DNA of 64,000 nucleotides from Stictocephala bisonia (Eukaryota; Arthropoda; Insecta; Hemiptera; Membracidae): NCBI GenBank assembly GCA_035578905.1, contig JAQJVL010002161.1, positions 53,625 to 117,624 on the forward strand, in the 5' to 3' direction. The stretch's first letter is position 1. Each line of letters starts with the position of its first letter. This document shows, piece after piece, positions 25,448 to 36,907 of the stretch. The position numbers and the translations under genes are program-made. Under the pieces are notes generated by a model. The model had not been told where the DNA came from and made no database searches. It saw nothing but the letters and a program-made list of their open reading frames with translations.

Positions 25448-25653
25448 AATAATCAGCACCAATGGTACAGACTGGTAGTTTCATATTTAATAATCAGCAC
25501 CAATGGTACAGACTGGTAGTTTCATATTTAATAATCAGCACCAATGGTACAGACTGGTAGTTTCATATTTAATAATCAGCACCAATGGTACAGACTGGTA
25601 GTTTCATATTTAATAATCAGCACCAATGGTACAGACTGGTAGTTTCATATTTA
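25448..25653. repeat. 41-bp tandem repeat, five copies
   Basis: Five essentially identical head-to-tail copies of a 41-bp unit containing AATAATCAGCACCAATGGTA followed by CAGACTGGTAGTTTCATATTT. The sequence is unrelated to the 41-bp array at 19753-21345 although the period is the same. Confidence 0.95.
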
Positions 25654-25769
25654 ATCTATCTGTAAAATCTTGAAATCTATCCTGGATATAAACTATTAAT
25701 ATTATACTATTAAATGAAAAATGTCCCTATGTCCTAAGAATGACTTTTGAACCACTAGAAAAATTTTAC

Positions 25770-26367
25770 TTAACCCTTTGCCTGCCAGCGCCATTAATAT
25801 GATGTTAATATTTTTTTAAATATTTCTTTTATTGCTTTATACATATTTCTTATATTCTACAATTCGTAATCATATTTTATATCCAAATTTGTTGGTAGCA
25901 TTGGGGTAGTAGTAAAGACACGATAAAATAGATTTGTCAAAGAAATTTAGATTTATAAATTTTGTAGGGTTTTATATAAATAAACATCCTTAAAACTGTT
26001 TAATTTTGTGTTAAATACATTATTTTTATTTTGAATCATTCAAAATGATATCCTATATCACATACTTATAAATTAAACAGATTCGATAAAGATGTTAGTA
26101 CTGTAAATAAAATCACATTTAAAAAAAATTTCAAAATTGTTTTCTCATGTCTTTTATAATAACTAATAGATATGGTCGGTCCTATTTGTGAACTAGTATA
26201 CACAAACTACAGTCTATATAAGTAAAAAAATGCAAGTTTCATATCTCTAGAACTATGGTAAATTAATTTTCTATGAGTTTTAAAGATAACCTCTAAAAAA
26301 TGTCTTATTTTGGCATGGCAGTCATGGGACAGGCACACCTAAACTAGCCTGGCAGCGGAAGGGTTAA
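25770..26367. mobile_element. TTAA (piggyBac-type) MITE, 598 bp
   Basis: TTAA at 25770-25773 and 26364-26367. The left end reads CCCTTTGCCTGCCAGCG; the right end read inward is CCCTTCCGCTGCCAGG, giving short imperfect terminal inverted repeats. The interior is AT-rich and non-coding. TTAA targets with CCC ends are the hallmark of piggyBac-family elements. Confidence 0.8.
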
Positions 26368-26572
26368 GCACTGAGAGTAACTTTTTATTGCCTTCTTAAA
26401 TCGATTGGTATAATTCTGTATCCTAGAAATACTATTTAGTAAGTTAAATTAATTTGTCTCACTATGTAGTTGCTTTGTGACTTAAAGGAAACTTTTTTGT
26501 AGACGTTAACTTCTTGCTATGTAAGATTAAGAAAACCCTGGTTATGCATCTTAAATATACACTGTGTATATA

Positions 26573-27548
26573 AAGAGTGTTCCAAAATCTCGCTACAAAT
26601 TTTGGGATATTGTTACATAGACCAAAAGTAGCCAAAAACTAACTGTAAGTAATGGTATATCTCTTTTGGTTCCTGTCTGTCTTTACATATTTTTTTATTT
26701 AAAAAATTAAAAAATTTTTAAAATACTCAATAAAATTTAACCAAATTTAAGTAAATTCTTTATTCTATAATAATAACCTAATTATATAATTAGATTTTTT
26801 AATTAGTAGATGTGGTCAAATTTGCATCATAAATATCAAAATGGCAACCATTAAAAATATTGAAACTAGAAAAACTAATAAAGTGTTACTTTTGTGAAAA
26901 AGTTACCTAATTGACTTGTTAAGATGATTTTAAATCAAATGTTATGATGTATTCAGATTTCATATAGAATAACAAATAAATGAATTATTGTATTTCTAAG
27001 TTTCTCCAGAATGTTTCCAACCAGATCAAATAACAATTAACAAATTACTAGAAATGTGTTCATTAATTTACAGTAAATCTATTTAAATTTAAAATTTATC
27101 CATTGTTGAGTGGTTCGGTTATTCTGGAGAAACTCAGGATGTGTATGATTCGTCTAATTTTGAAATAGTCAGTTATTTTTTATTCATTATAAAAACTGAT
27201 TATACCACTAAATCTGTTTTTAAAGTGTACAAAAAAATGACTATGAACCTTTTTTAAAAATAATACTTTTTGAGTTATTCTAATTTAAATATCCGCCATT
27301 TTGATATTTATGCTACAAACTTGACCAAACGTCATTCATTATTAGATCTAATTATAATGAATGGGTTGCTGATGTTTGGTTAAATTTGGTGGAGTATTTT
27401 GAAAAATGTGATTTTTAAAATAAAAAACACGTACAGGCACATAGACAACAAATAAAAAGAGATAGACCATTGCTTACAATTAGTTTTTTGCTCCTTTTGG
27501 TCAATTGAACAATATCCCAAAGTGTATAGCGAGTTTGAAACATCCTAT
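26573..27548. mobile_element. Inverted-repeat element with arms of about 450 bp
   Basis: The left end includes GAGTGTTCCAAAATCTCGCT and TTTTGGGATATTG; the right end carries CAATATCCCAAAGTG and AGCGAGTTTGAAACATCC as their reverse complement. Matching continues inward (for example ATATCAAAATGG against CCATTTTGATAT) to a centre near 27060, where TTTCTCCAGAAT faces ATTCTGGAGAAA. It is non-coding. The ends resemble mariner-type foldback elements; the arms are clearly diverged from each other. Confidence 0.75.
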
Positions 27549-28812
27549 ATGTAAATTCTAAATTTTAAATGCCTAGTGACATTGAAACAGTGCCCTCGAT
27601 GATAATTGTTAGTAATTTTTATAGCAAGTGATTAGAGTGGAGACTCAAGCATTGGATGACTAATTGAGGTTTCATCACTGAATATTAAGTTGTTATGTCT
27701 CAATACATGGCCTTTTGTAGCTGATAAGGTTAATTACATTGGGCACCAATATACTTAAAGAACAAATTTATCAAGGTCTATTGGCTCTTCAGTAATCTTG
27801 AGTTGTCAAAATGTCTATTAAACAGATTGTTTAACTCCCAGTTAGGGCTATTGTGGATGTGGGGGGTGATACTCTTCCATTGGTTTTGAGAGGGACCTAT
27901 CCTTCATAATGGTTTCCTTATTAAGGTGCGTTTACATTGAAATACAAGTATCGAGATTTATACGAGAAAGAAGTCCTCATACATGTCAACAAGTTGATTA
28001 CAAACATACATTTGTCTACACTATAAAACATCAAGTTTTTTTTTTTTTTTATTTTAGCAGCATGGTTAAATCCTTATTTAATTTTTTCTACTATCCCATT
28101 TTGGGGTATAGTAATTTTTAAACTTTTTAATCTAAATTTTTCAGTATTTCAAACCTCTAAACCCATTTATCTGTAAAAAGTTCACCTACCCATAAGTTTC
28201 AGCACTGCTATATTTAACTTTATAAGTTTAGCATCAATTTTTTTTAAATACTTAAAACCTTAAAACTGAAAAAAAATTTAGGTGAATATCTTATATACAG
28301 TAGTATTTCATTAATTCTAGCTTGTTGGCTTGTCCAGTACAACCCAAAGAAATAAAGTCAAGTTTGTTTTAAATGTAACACTTCACTTGTAAGTCCCTAA
28401 GGTGCATTATTCATGTATGTCTTCTTCTTACATAACATCACAGAGTTAATCCAATCCATATTAATTCATCAGTAATTGTTGTTGTGTTGGCTCACTTGTT
28501 CAGGCTCTAGACTACATTGTCCAAGGTTCAATTTCCCAACTGAACTAACAGTACATACTCCACTTGTTGAATAAAGTTCTCTCACAGGACCGCAAACCTA
28601 TGTGTACTGGGGAGTGAAGTTTTTAAATTGAAAAGTATCCCTTTCCATTGTTTTTTTGGAGATTTAAATGTATTAACCGTGAGAAATTGTCAGTGATCTG
28701 ATCAAGGACTCTCACATGAAATTCAGCTGAGAATGTATGGCTTATAATATTTTTCTGCCGTGTTGTCTCAGATAATTGTTTATTACAACGTTATATGAGT
28801 AATAAAAATAAG
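27549..28812. other. AT-rich, nothing recognised
   Basis: No coding frame with family resemblance and no element termini were found here. Confidence 0.4.
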
Positions 28813-31248
28813 TGTGCAACAGTCAACAAAATCACAATAAGTGTACAGGCAGTCACTACTAATTGGGCTTACATCACTTTACACCATTGAGTCCTGTCAG
28901 ATATTTGTGTTACAGTCAACAAAATCACAATAAGTGTGTACAGGCAGCCACTACTCATTGGGCTTACGTCACTCTACACCATTGAGTCTTGTCAGATAGT
29001 TGTGTTACAGTCAACAAAATCACAATAAGTGTACAGGCAGCCACTACTCATTGGGCTTACATCACTCCACACCATTGAGTCCTGTCAGATAGTTGTGCAA
29101 CAGTCAACAAAATCACAATAAGTGTACAGGCAGTCACTACTCATTGGGCTTACATCACTCTACACCATTGAGTCTTGTCAGATATTTGTGTTACAGTCAA
29201 CAAAATCACAATAAGTGTACAGGCAGCCACTACTCATTGGGCTTACATCACTCCACACCATTATGTCCTGTCAGATAGTTGTGTTACAGTCAACAAAATC
29301 ACAATAAGTGTACAGGCAGTCACTACTCATTGGGCTTACATCACTCCACACCATTATGTCCTGTCAGATAGTTGTGTTACAGTCAACAAAATCACAATAA
29401 GTGTACAGGCAGTCACTACTCATTGGGCTTACATCACTCCACACCATTGTGTCCTGTCAGATAGTTGTGTTACAGTCAACAAAATCACAATAAGTGTACA
29501 GGCAGCCACTACTCATTGGGCTTACATCACTTCACACCATTGAGTCCTGTTAGATATTTGTGTTACACTCAACAAAATCACAATAAGTGTACAGGCAGCC
29601 ACTACTCATTGGGCTTACATCACTCCACACCATTATGTCCTGTCAGATAGTTGTGTTACAGTCAACGAAATCACAACAAGTGTACAGGCAGTCACTACTC
29701 ATTGGGCATACATCACTCCACACCATTGAGTCTTGTCAGATAGTTGTATAGTCAACAAAATCACAATAAGTGTGTACAGGCAGCCACTACTCATTGGCCT
29801 TACATCACTCCACACTATTATGTCCTGTCAGATATTTGTGTTACAGTCAACAAAATCACAATAAGTGTACAGGCAGCCACTACTCATTAGGCTTACATCA
29901 CTCCACACCATTATGTCCTGTTAGATATTTGTGTTACAGTCAACAAAATCACAATAAGTGTACAGGCAGCCACTACTCATTGGGCTTACATCACTCCACA
30001 CCATTATGTCCTGTCAGATATTTGTGTTACAGTCAACAAAATCACAATAAGTGTACAGGCAGCCACTATTCATTTGGCTTACATCACTCCACACCATTAT
30101 GTCCTGTCAGATAGTTGTGTTACAGTCAACAAAATCACAATAAGTGTACAGGCAGTCACTACTCATTGGGCTACATCACTCCACACCATTGTGTCCTGTA
30201 AGATAGTTGTGTTACAGTCAACAAAATCACAATAAGTGTACAGGCAGCCACTACTCATTGGGCTTACATCACTTCACACCATTGAGTCCTGTCAGATATT
30301 TGTGTTACAGTCAACAAAATCACAATAAGTGTGTACAGGCAGCCACTACTCATTGGGCTTACATCACTCCACACCATTGAGTCTTGTCAGATAGTTGTGT
30401 AGTCAACAAAATCACAATAAGTGTGTACAGGCAGCCACTACTCATTGGGCTTACATCACTCCACACCATTGTGTCCTGTAAGATAGTTGTGTTACAGTCA
30501 ACAAAATCACAATAAGTGTACAGGCAGCCACTACTCATTGGGCTTACATCACTTCACACCATTGAGTCCTGTCAGATATTTGTGTTACAGTCAACAAAAT
30601 CACAATAAGTGTGTACAGGCAGCCACTACTCATTGGGCTTACATCACTCCACACCATTATGTCCTGTCAGATAGTTGTGTTACAGTCAACAAAATCACAA
30701 TAAGTGTACAGGCAGTACTACTCATTGGGCTTACATCACTCCACACCATTGAGTCTTGTCAGATAGTTGTCTAGTCAACAAAATCACAATAAGTGTGTAC
30801 AGGCAGCCACTACTCATTGGGCTTACATCACTCCACACCATTATGTCCTGTCAGATATTTGTGTTACAGTCAACAAAATCACAATAAGTGTACAGGCAGC
30901 CACTACTCATTAGGCTTATATCACTCCACACCATTGAGTCCTATCAGATAGTTGTGTTACAGTCAACAAAATCACAATAAGTGTACAGGCAGCCATTACT
31001 CATTGGGCTTACATCACTCCACACCATTATGTCCTGTCAGATATTTGTGTTACAGTCAACAAAATCACAATAAGTGTACATGCAGTCACTACTCATTGGG
31101 CTTACATCACTCCACACCATTGAGTCCTGTCAGATATTTGTGTTGCAGTCAACAAAATCACAATAAGTGTGTAGAGGCAGCCACGCATTGGGCTTACATC
31201 ACTCCACACCATTATGTCCTGTCAGATAGTTGTGTTACAGTCAACAAA
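28813..31248. repeat. 93-bp satellite, about 26 copies
   Basis: Tandem copies with a basic period of 93 bp, containing ACAGTCAACAAAATCACAAT and AAGTGTACAGGCAGCCACTA. Some copies carry an extra GT (GTGTGTACAGG), and some have lost TTAC. Because 93 is a multiple of three, open frames run across several units in more than one plus frame, but the indels keep breaking them and no known protein repeat results. Alternating unit types (TATTTGTG/TAGTTGTG, CATTGAG/CATTATG/CATTGTG) suggest higher-order patterns. Confidence 0.95.
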
Positions 31249-31696
31249 ATTTATTAAAACTACTTTTCCATTATTAAAATTATTGCTGTAGATTCATTAA
31301 GGAATGAAGGTAGATTTAAGGTTTGTTCCATCGACCAAGTAGGTAAAATGGCAGTTAGTTACTTTGTGGATGGTGTTTTAAAGGATTGAAGATAGATTGA
31401 AGTTTTGTTCCATCAGCTGAGAAAGTAAAACTGCAGTTTGTTACATTGTGAATAGTTGCTTTTATCACTTTCAATCCAAATATTTGATTGACACTTTGTA
31501 AATATTATATGGAGCTATATTGATAACCATGATAATTTCAAAGTGCCTTCATAAACAACTTATGTTTTATCTAAGAGTTGCTGCTGATAAAGTATAACCA
31601 ATGATAAGTGTTTTAACCACTTGAAACATGATAACTTCATTTAAAATTATTCTGATAAGTTGTGCTACTTTTTTAAGATAATAGTTTTGTCATTAA
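31249..31696. other. Unique spacer between arrays
   Basis: Contains a diverged short duplication (GTTTGTTCCATCGACCAAGT at about 31321 and GTTTTGTTCCATCAGCTGAG at about 31400). Nothing else recognised. Confidence 0.4.
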
Positions 31697-32110
31697 TTTT
31701 GTCCGACTCTCAGACTCTCCGACTCTTTGACTCTCTGACTCGCTGACTCGCCGATTCGCTGACTCTCCGATTCTCCGACTCTCCGACTCTCCGACTCTAC
31801 GACTCTCCGACACTCCGACTCTCCGACCCTCCGACCCTCCGACTCTCTGACTCGCCGACTCTCTGACTCGCTGACTCTCTGTCTCTGTGACTCGCTGACT
31901 CTCTGACTCGCCGACTCGCTGACTCTCTGACTCGCTGACTCTCTGACTCGCCGACTCTCCGAATCTCCGACTCGCTGACTCTCTGACTCTCTGACTCGCT
32001 GACACTCTGACTCGCTTACTCTCTGACTCGCTGACTCTCTGACTCTCTAACTCTCCGACTCTCCGACACTCCGTCTCTCCGACTATCCGACCCTCCGACT
32101 CTCTGTCTGT
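31697..32110. repeat. GACTCTC(C/T)-type minisatellite
   Basis: About 410 bp of short units of the type CTGACTCG and CCGACTCT in irregular order. On the minus strand one frame (31673-32005) stays open for 110 codons of Ser/Glu/Arg repeats (SASQRV, SESQRV). This is a by-product of the simple repeat; no start context or domain suggests a real gene. Confidence 0.9.
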
Positions 32111-32123
32111 CTCGTCTGTCTAG

Positions 32124-32880
32124 CACTTCGCACACTCAGACAACACTGATCCACTTTGCACTACTAACCGCACTCTGATTTTACCTGTCCGTTCTCTTCC
32201 ACTGGGCACACCTTGTCACCACGGTCCGCTCTTCTTTCGTTGTCACAGGTGGTCCACTTTGTTCACTAGGAGACATCCGACCATACTGGTCACTCAGCTT
32301 CACTTGACAATCTCCTACACTACTGGTCTACTCATCTTCACACAGCAAACTCGACATCACTGAGAACTCCGCTTCAATCGGCGCACTCCCACACCCCTGG
32401 TTCGCTCTGCTTCAGTTTTCACCGGTGGTCCACTCATTTGGAGATATCCGAAGCTTCTGGTCACTTTGCTACACTGAGCGCACTCCGACACGAATGATGC
32501 ACTCTATGACACTCAACACACTCCGACACCACTGATCTTATGCAACGGGTTCCCTCGTTGCATTCCGACACCACTCGTACGTTCTGTTTCACTTCGCACA
32601 CTCTGACAACACTGATCCACTTCGCACTACTAACCACACTCTAATATTACCTGTCCGTTCTCTTCCACTGGGCACACCCCGTCACCACTGGTCCGCTCTT
32701 CTTTCCTTGTCACAGGTGGTCCACTTTGTTCACTAGGAGGCATCCGACCATACTGGTCACTCAGCTTCACTTGACAATCTCCTACGCTACTGGTCTACTC
32801 ATCTTCACACAGCAAACTCGACATCACTGAGCACTCCGCTTCAATCGGCGCACTCCCACACCACTGATCCGCTCTGCTTT
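32124..32880. repeat. 466-bp tandem duplication with short CCGACACCACTG sub-repeats
   Basis: CACTTCGCACACTC at 32124 recurs at 32590, and matching continues through CCTGTCCGTTCTCTTCCACT, the CTAGGAG..CATCCGACCATA block and CAGCAAACTCGACATCACTG to about 32409 and 32870. Between the copies are shorter units of the form CTCCGACACCACTGATC. The block is GC-richer than its surroundings, directly follows the minisatellite and shares its CCGAC motif, so the two may have a common origin. Confidence 0.85.
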
Positions 32881-34598
32881 TCAAATAAATCAACTAAGCT
32901 TTAATCTCCATTTATCTTTATTTACCTTAATGTGGTTTGAAGAAGAGTTTCCTGAATTAAGGCCAGGCATACAATTAAACATTGTTTATCAGTTTTCTTT
33001 CTTTTTCATATTTTGCTTTGTATTTTATGCTTGTGCTATTTGCCACATTATATTTCCAACACGTGGAAAAGGCAGCATTTGTATAAAATCGGTTGTGAAA
33101 TTCCTAGACATATCCATTTTGTAGATATTTGGGTTCAGATATTACCAAATTTGGGAGCTAATTTAAGATTATTTTTGATTAAAATGTGTTGTTATTATTT
33201 ATGAATACGACTTAGTGGTTGAATTTGATATGAATAATCTTACAGATTTTTTTATAAAGTTAAATGAGTCACTTGTATTTGTACATTATCCTTCAGTTGC
33301 CTGTGTTCGTAGAGTTGGTTGGGGGTCCCTTTAATTGTTTGCATTAAATAGGTAATTAATTAAGTTGAAACTCATTATTTACTGTTGGTAAAAGAAAACA
33401 ACTTCATGGAATGTAAGAACAATCTCTTAAAATGAAAACCTTACACAGTTAGTAATGTGCACAGTATTTGCTGTTGATTCAAATATTTGGTGTCCAAAAT
33501 AACTGTATCACAATAAACTTCACTTGAAATTTTTGTAAGCTGTTCAAAATTGAAGAGTCACAGTAAAAAGTTAATTTATTAGTCTTAATACCTTAATAAT
33601 TAATGGGCGATAATTTTATAGACCAGTTAATTTTGATATTCATGAGTGAGTTAATACATGGATAATATCCGTTCTATGAATAATTAATACTAATACACTT
33701 GTATATTTATATGTATAGGCACTAAATAAATTACTTTTAAGCAAACATCAGTTATATGGAATTGCCTTAATACATTTTAAGTTTTTAAATTGCTCAGTAG
33801 ATTGCTGTGAATCATCGATTATCAGATGTTACATTAAAACAGCATAACTACTGATAACATGATTGACCTTATGATCCAATGACATTTGATCAATGTTGGT
33901 GATTATTAATTTTATGGTACGCCCAGTCTAGTCATAGGTCAATGTTTTAACTGCTTGTCAAAATGTATTGCTTGTTAAAATATTCATTCACCATCACTTA
34001 ATATATAATATCTATAACACTTTCACAAAATGATTCCCTATTAAAGGGTGTTAGTTATTGAAAGTTATATATTTATTTATGATAATATTTTGTCTAATTA
34101 TGGTTTTTATGTATATTCATAACTGTCCTTAGAAGGGATAAACAAGCTTGGTTAGGAACACTTTGTCAAGCAAGTTGAAACAGGAATTGTGATCGATTAT
34201 CAGCAAACAAACTAAGTAAAGATTAGTGTACTAAACACAAAATTTAAAAAAAAAACATTGATTTTACTGAGTAAATGTTTAAGGTAAAAGAACTTATATA
34301 ACAAATTATATTACTTAATATCACTTATATTTTCAATTGATAGAAATGTTTGTATAAACTTGACTGTCATGCGTCATAGTAATTACCACAGCACTGTTGG
34401 TAAGTTTGAAATTAGTGTTTTAACAAGTTTAAAAGTAAGATCGCTGTAAAATATGTTTAAACAACCGTTTCCTTTTATTAGCTCAAAGAATCTGGCTGTG
34501 ACATTGAATGAGTTTTATTATTATCATAAACAAAACTATTATAGAAGTGAAATCAAGACAAGTGATGAAGTGATCAGTGTTAGACAGTTAAGTTTGTA
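32881..34598. other. AT-rich, no exon found
   Basis: This is where an exon for the first half of the RhoGAP PH domain could lie, but I found no frame resembling it. Two overlapping plus frames (32930-33124 and 33013-33204) are AT-driven and match nothing. Confidence 0.4.
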
Positions 34599-34739
34599 AT
34601 GGCAATGTTGACCGGAGCAGTCAGTGAGAATGACTTGGCAGGCCTATATGCCCCACACAAACCTCGTTACGCTTGTCTTCCAATATTCTTTCACTACCGC
34701 CGCCCTCGTCTCCGAAGATGGGGCTCCTATGGCTCTTGG
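34599..34739 (+). CDS. Candidate alternative 5' exon (unproven)
   Basis: A GC-rich island in AT-rich DNA. From ATG at 34599 one frame is open for exactly 47 codons (MAMLTGAVSENDLAGLYAPH, later FHYRRPRLRRWGSYGSW) up to GTCAGT at 34740. GTCAGT is also the donor used by two firm exons of the RhoGAP gene (43711 and 51295). Phase 0 matches the next firm exon at 35236. Against it: the sequence does not look like the missing first half of the PH domain, no family is recognised, and the other two strands and frames are partly open. It could be an alternative start, an exon of another transcript, or an old insertion. Confidence 0.22.
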
Positions 34740-35235
34740 GTCAGTATTGTTTTTTTTTTTTTTTTTTTTGTTTGAAATCTTGTACTTCAAATTATTAAAT
34801 ATATTTTACGTTGAATTTCAGCTATCAAGCAATGCCATGATATTTCTCACTTTGCTTTGAATTTCTTTTTAGTTTAATTTACTCAATAAATTTTAAGCGT
34901 TGCTCCATTGGTAAAATGTAGCATCCGTAAATTATGAAATTGATAACTAATTAACTCTTGATGTTATATATTTTAGCCATTCAACTGAATAAATGCTCCC
35001 ATTAGTTTTTTTCTGTTTAGTTAGATACAAGAAAAAACTGAGTTCTTATAGATATGAATTTTCTTTATTGCAAACAGTTTTAAATTCTTATCTGCCATTC
35101 AAATAACATTAACTTTTCTTTCATTTCAATGTTGCTCAAAATGTATGTCATAAGTATATGCTTTGTGCATTATATATAGATTAATTAATTCTAAATATTT
35201 CTCAAGTATTCTTATGTCTTGCGTTTTTGTTACAG

Positions 35236-35433
35236 ACACCAGGAGGCGTGGAACAGCTGGATGTGCGATGTCTACAGCATGTGGCACCAGCCGAGGACTA
35301 CACCAAGCGCAAACATGTGTTGAGGCTAAACACACAGTCAGGCACAGAGCTGCTGCTTCAAGCAAATGACGATACACAAATGGCACGTTGGATAGACACA
35401 CTGAAAGAACAAGCCAACAACAACAATACACAG
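35236..35433 (+). CDS. RhoGAP19D: RhoGAP19D/ARHGAP21-like exon: PH domain, C-terminal half
   Basis: A 66-codon exon, phase 0 at both ends, between ...TTTGTTACAG and GTTAGT. It encodes TPGGVEQLDVRC, then KRKHVLRLNTQSGTELLLQA and MARWIDTLKEQ: the last strands and C-terminal helix of a pleckstrin-homology domain, with the invariant Trp in ARWI. It aligns with the ARHGAP21/23 PH domain (KRKNVFRLTT, then WIKTIQE). In that family the PH domain contributes to membrane and Arf binding. The first half of the domain is not in any exon I could find upstream. The next firm exon is 7.7 kb away across an intron filled by transposons. Confidence 0.88.
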
Positions 35434-35899
35434 GTTAGTTGCTCAATAATGAGTTCTAATAATGACATTTGTTATTAATTGGGGGAGGATGTTCCTAAAA
35501 CTATCTTATGTGAAGTCAATGATCAATGATCATCCTTACTGGATCGTATTAGTTGTTAGAATTTTCTTAGAGTAGTATTGAAGGCAGTTTGGATAGATCT
35601 TCCAAGATGTTGCTGCCATTTTTTTGGCTCAATGACCAAAGTTTAAACTGCAGAGTTTGATCAATGTTCACAATTCCAACAAAGCTTAGAGTCAGTGCTT
35701 GACGCGTTGAATAAAGTCTACATATGCCTGCAGCCTACTATAAATTAGTAGGTATAGTTTTTTTTTTTTTTTTTTCAAAAATAAATAAGGGCTAACTTAT
35801 TGTAAAATTTTAATTTGCATTATTGTAATTTAATTTATCAAGGTTTTTTAAATCAATTGTATACATTTTGTCTTCATTTTCATTCTTCAGGGTTACCTC
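35434..35899 (+). other. Intron sequence, no element recognised
   Basis: Start of the 7745-bp first intron (donor GTTAGT). Includes a T-run at about 35758-35775. No further exon was seen. Confidence 0.5.
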
Positions 35900-36019
35900 T
35901 TAACCCTAGATTTGGCAGCTGATTTTTCCTTAACTGGCAGGCCATTTTGGAGATATTTAGAGACATTTTTTTGTAAAAGTAATGAAAACTATAACTTGTA
36001 TATTTAATATCACAGTATT

Positions 36020-36415
36020 GTAGTGCTTTTTTAGCTAAGCACAAAAAGGTTTTACGTCTGGCAACCATTGTGCCCTTTTGAACTGGAATAATCGATGATT
36101 GGACAAGTCGAAAAAGCCCGGGACACAAATTTTTCTGCCCCTCTTATCGGTTTCTATGACGTCATCAACATCACCACCAAAAGTTTTTGACATGCTTATA
36201 CATTTCCCTGCATAACTATTTTGTAATTTTATTCTTACCCATATTATTAGTGGCTATTATAGAAGAGAAAACGCACCTTCAGACGGTACACATACTGGTG
36301 TTAGTTAATATAGGAAAAATATTTGTGCTTTATTAAAAATGGTTTATTTACTTTCGATATATTTTCCTAAATACCATTAAATCTGTTATCTTTAGGTGAA
36401 GAATACATGTCCTAT

Positions 36416-36447
<32 letters not shown>

Positions 36448-36907
36448 CGCTAGATAATTACCTTTCGAATGGTATAAATAGCTTTTACTTCCATCATAAA
36501 TAGCTGGTGAATATATGCCAAAACAAAGTAGCCTTGCATAGTAAATTCATTATGGAAAGAATTGCGAAAACAATGTAGTGACTTTATAAATCTTGAAATA
36601 TCAAATCTAATTATTGTAATTTTTCCTATTTATGAATAAATTTGGACATATAAAGTATTATGCAAGTTTTATTTTCTTTTTAAAAAAACACTAAAGGCAT
36701 ATTAATAAGATAAGTAAGTATTAACTATTCATTACCATAATTAGAAAGAAAATACAGTAATGTACAATTCAGTAATATTACAATTTAATACAATAGTTAA
36801 ATAATATTCTAAACATTACCAGATATATATATTGTTAAATATTGTACCATTTGCCGTAGAAATCTTGAACCGGGATATGTGAAATGGATATAAATAAATT
36901 TGATGTA
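36020..36907 (+). repeat. Left arm of long-arm element, outer part
   Basis: Reverse-complement match to about 41818-42690, with many substitutions and small indels (for example a T-run at 36418-36447 replaced by ATTTTTGTATGCTAG in the other arm). It stops exactly at the TA where the Tigger begins and resumes at 39016-39200. Confidence 0.85.

Noticed and set aside
24838..25462. Hydrophobic short frames on both strands
   Set aside because: They are rich in Ile, Phe, Tyr and Leu purely because of AT bias; there is no conserved motif.
14459..31248. CRISPR-like arrays
   Set aside because: The repeats are directly tandem with no unique spacers, and the genome is eukaryotic.
29093..31257. Several 60-120-codon plus-strand frames in the 93-bp array
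   Set aside because: The repeat period is a multiple of three, so open frames arise automatically; indels break them, different frames are open in different units, and none resembles a protein family.
31673..32005. A 110-codon Ser/Glu/Arg-rich minus-strand frame
   Set aside because: It is produced by the GACTCTC-type minisatellite; no domain, start context or neighbouring exon supports a gene.
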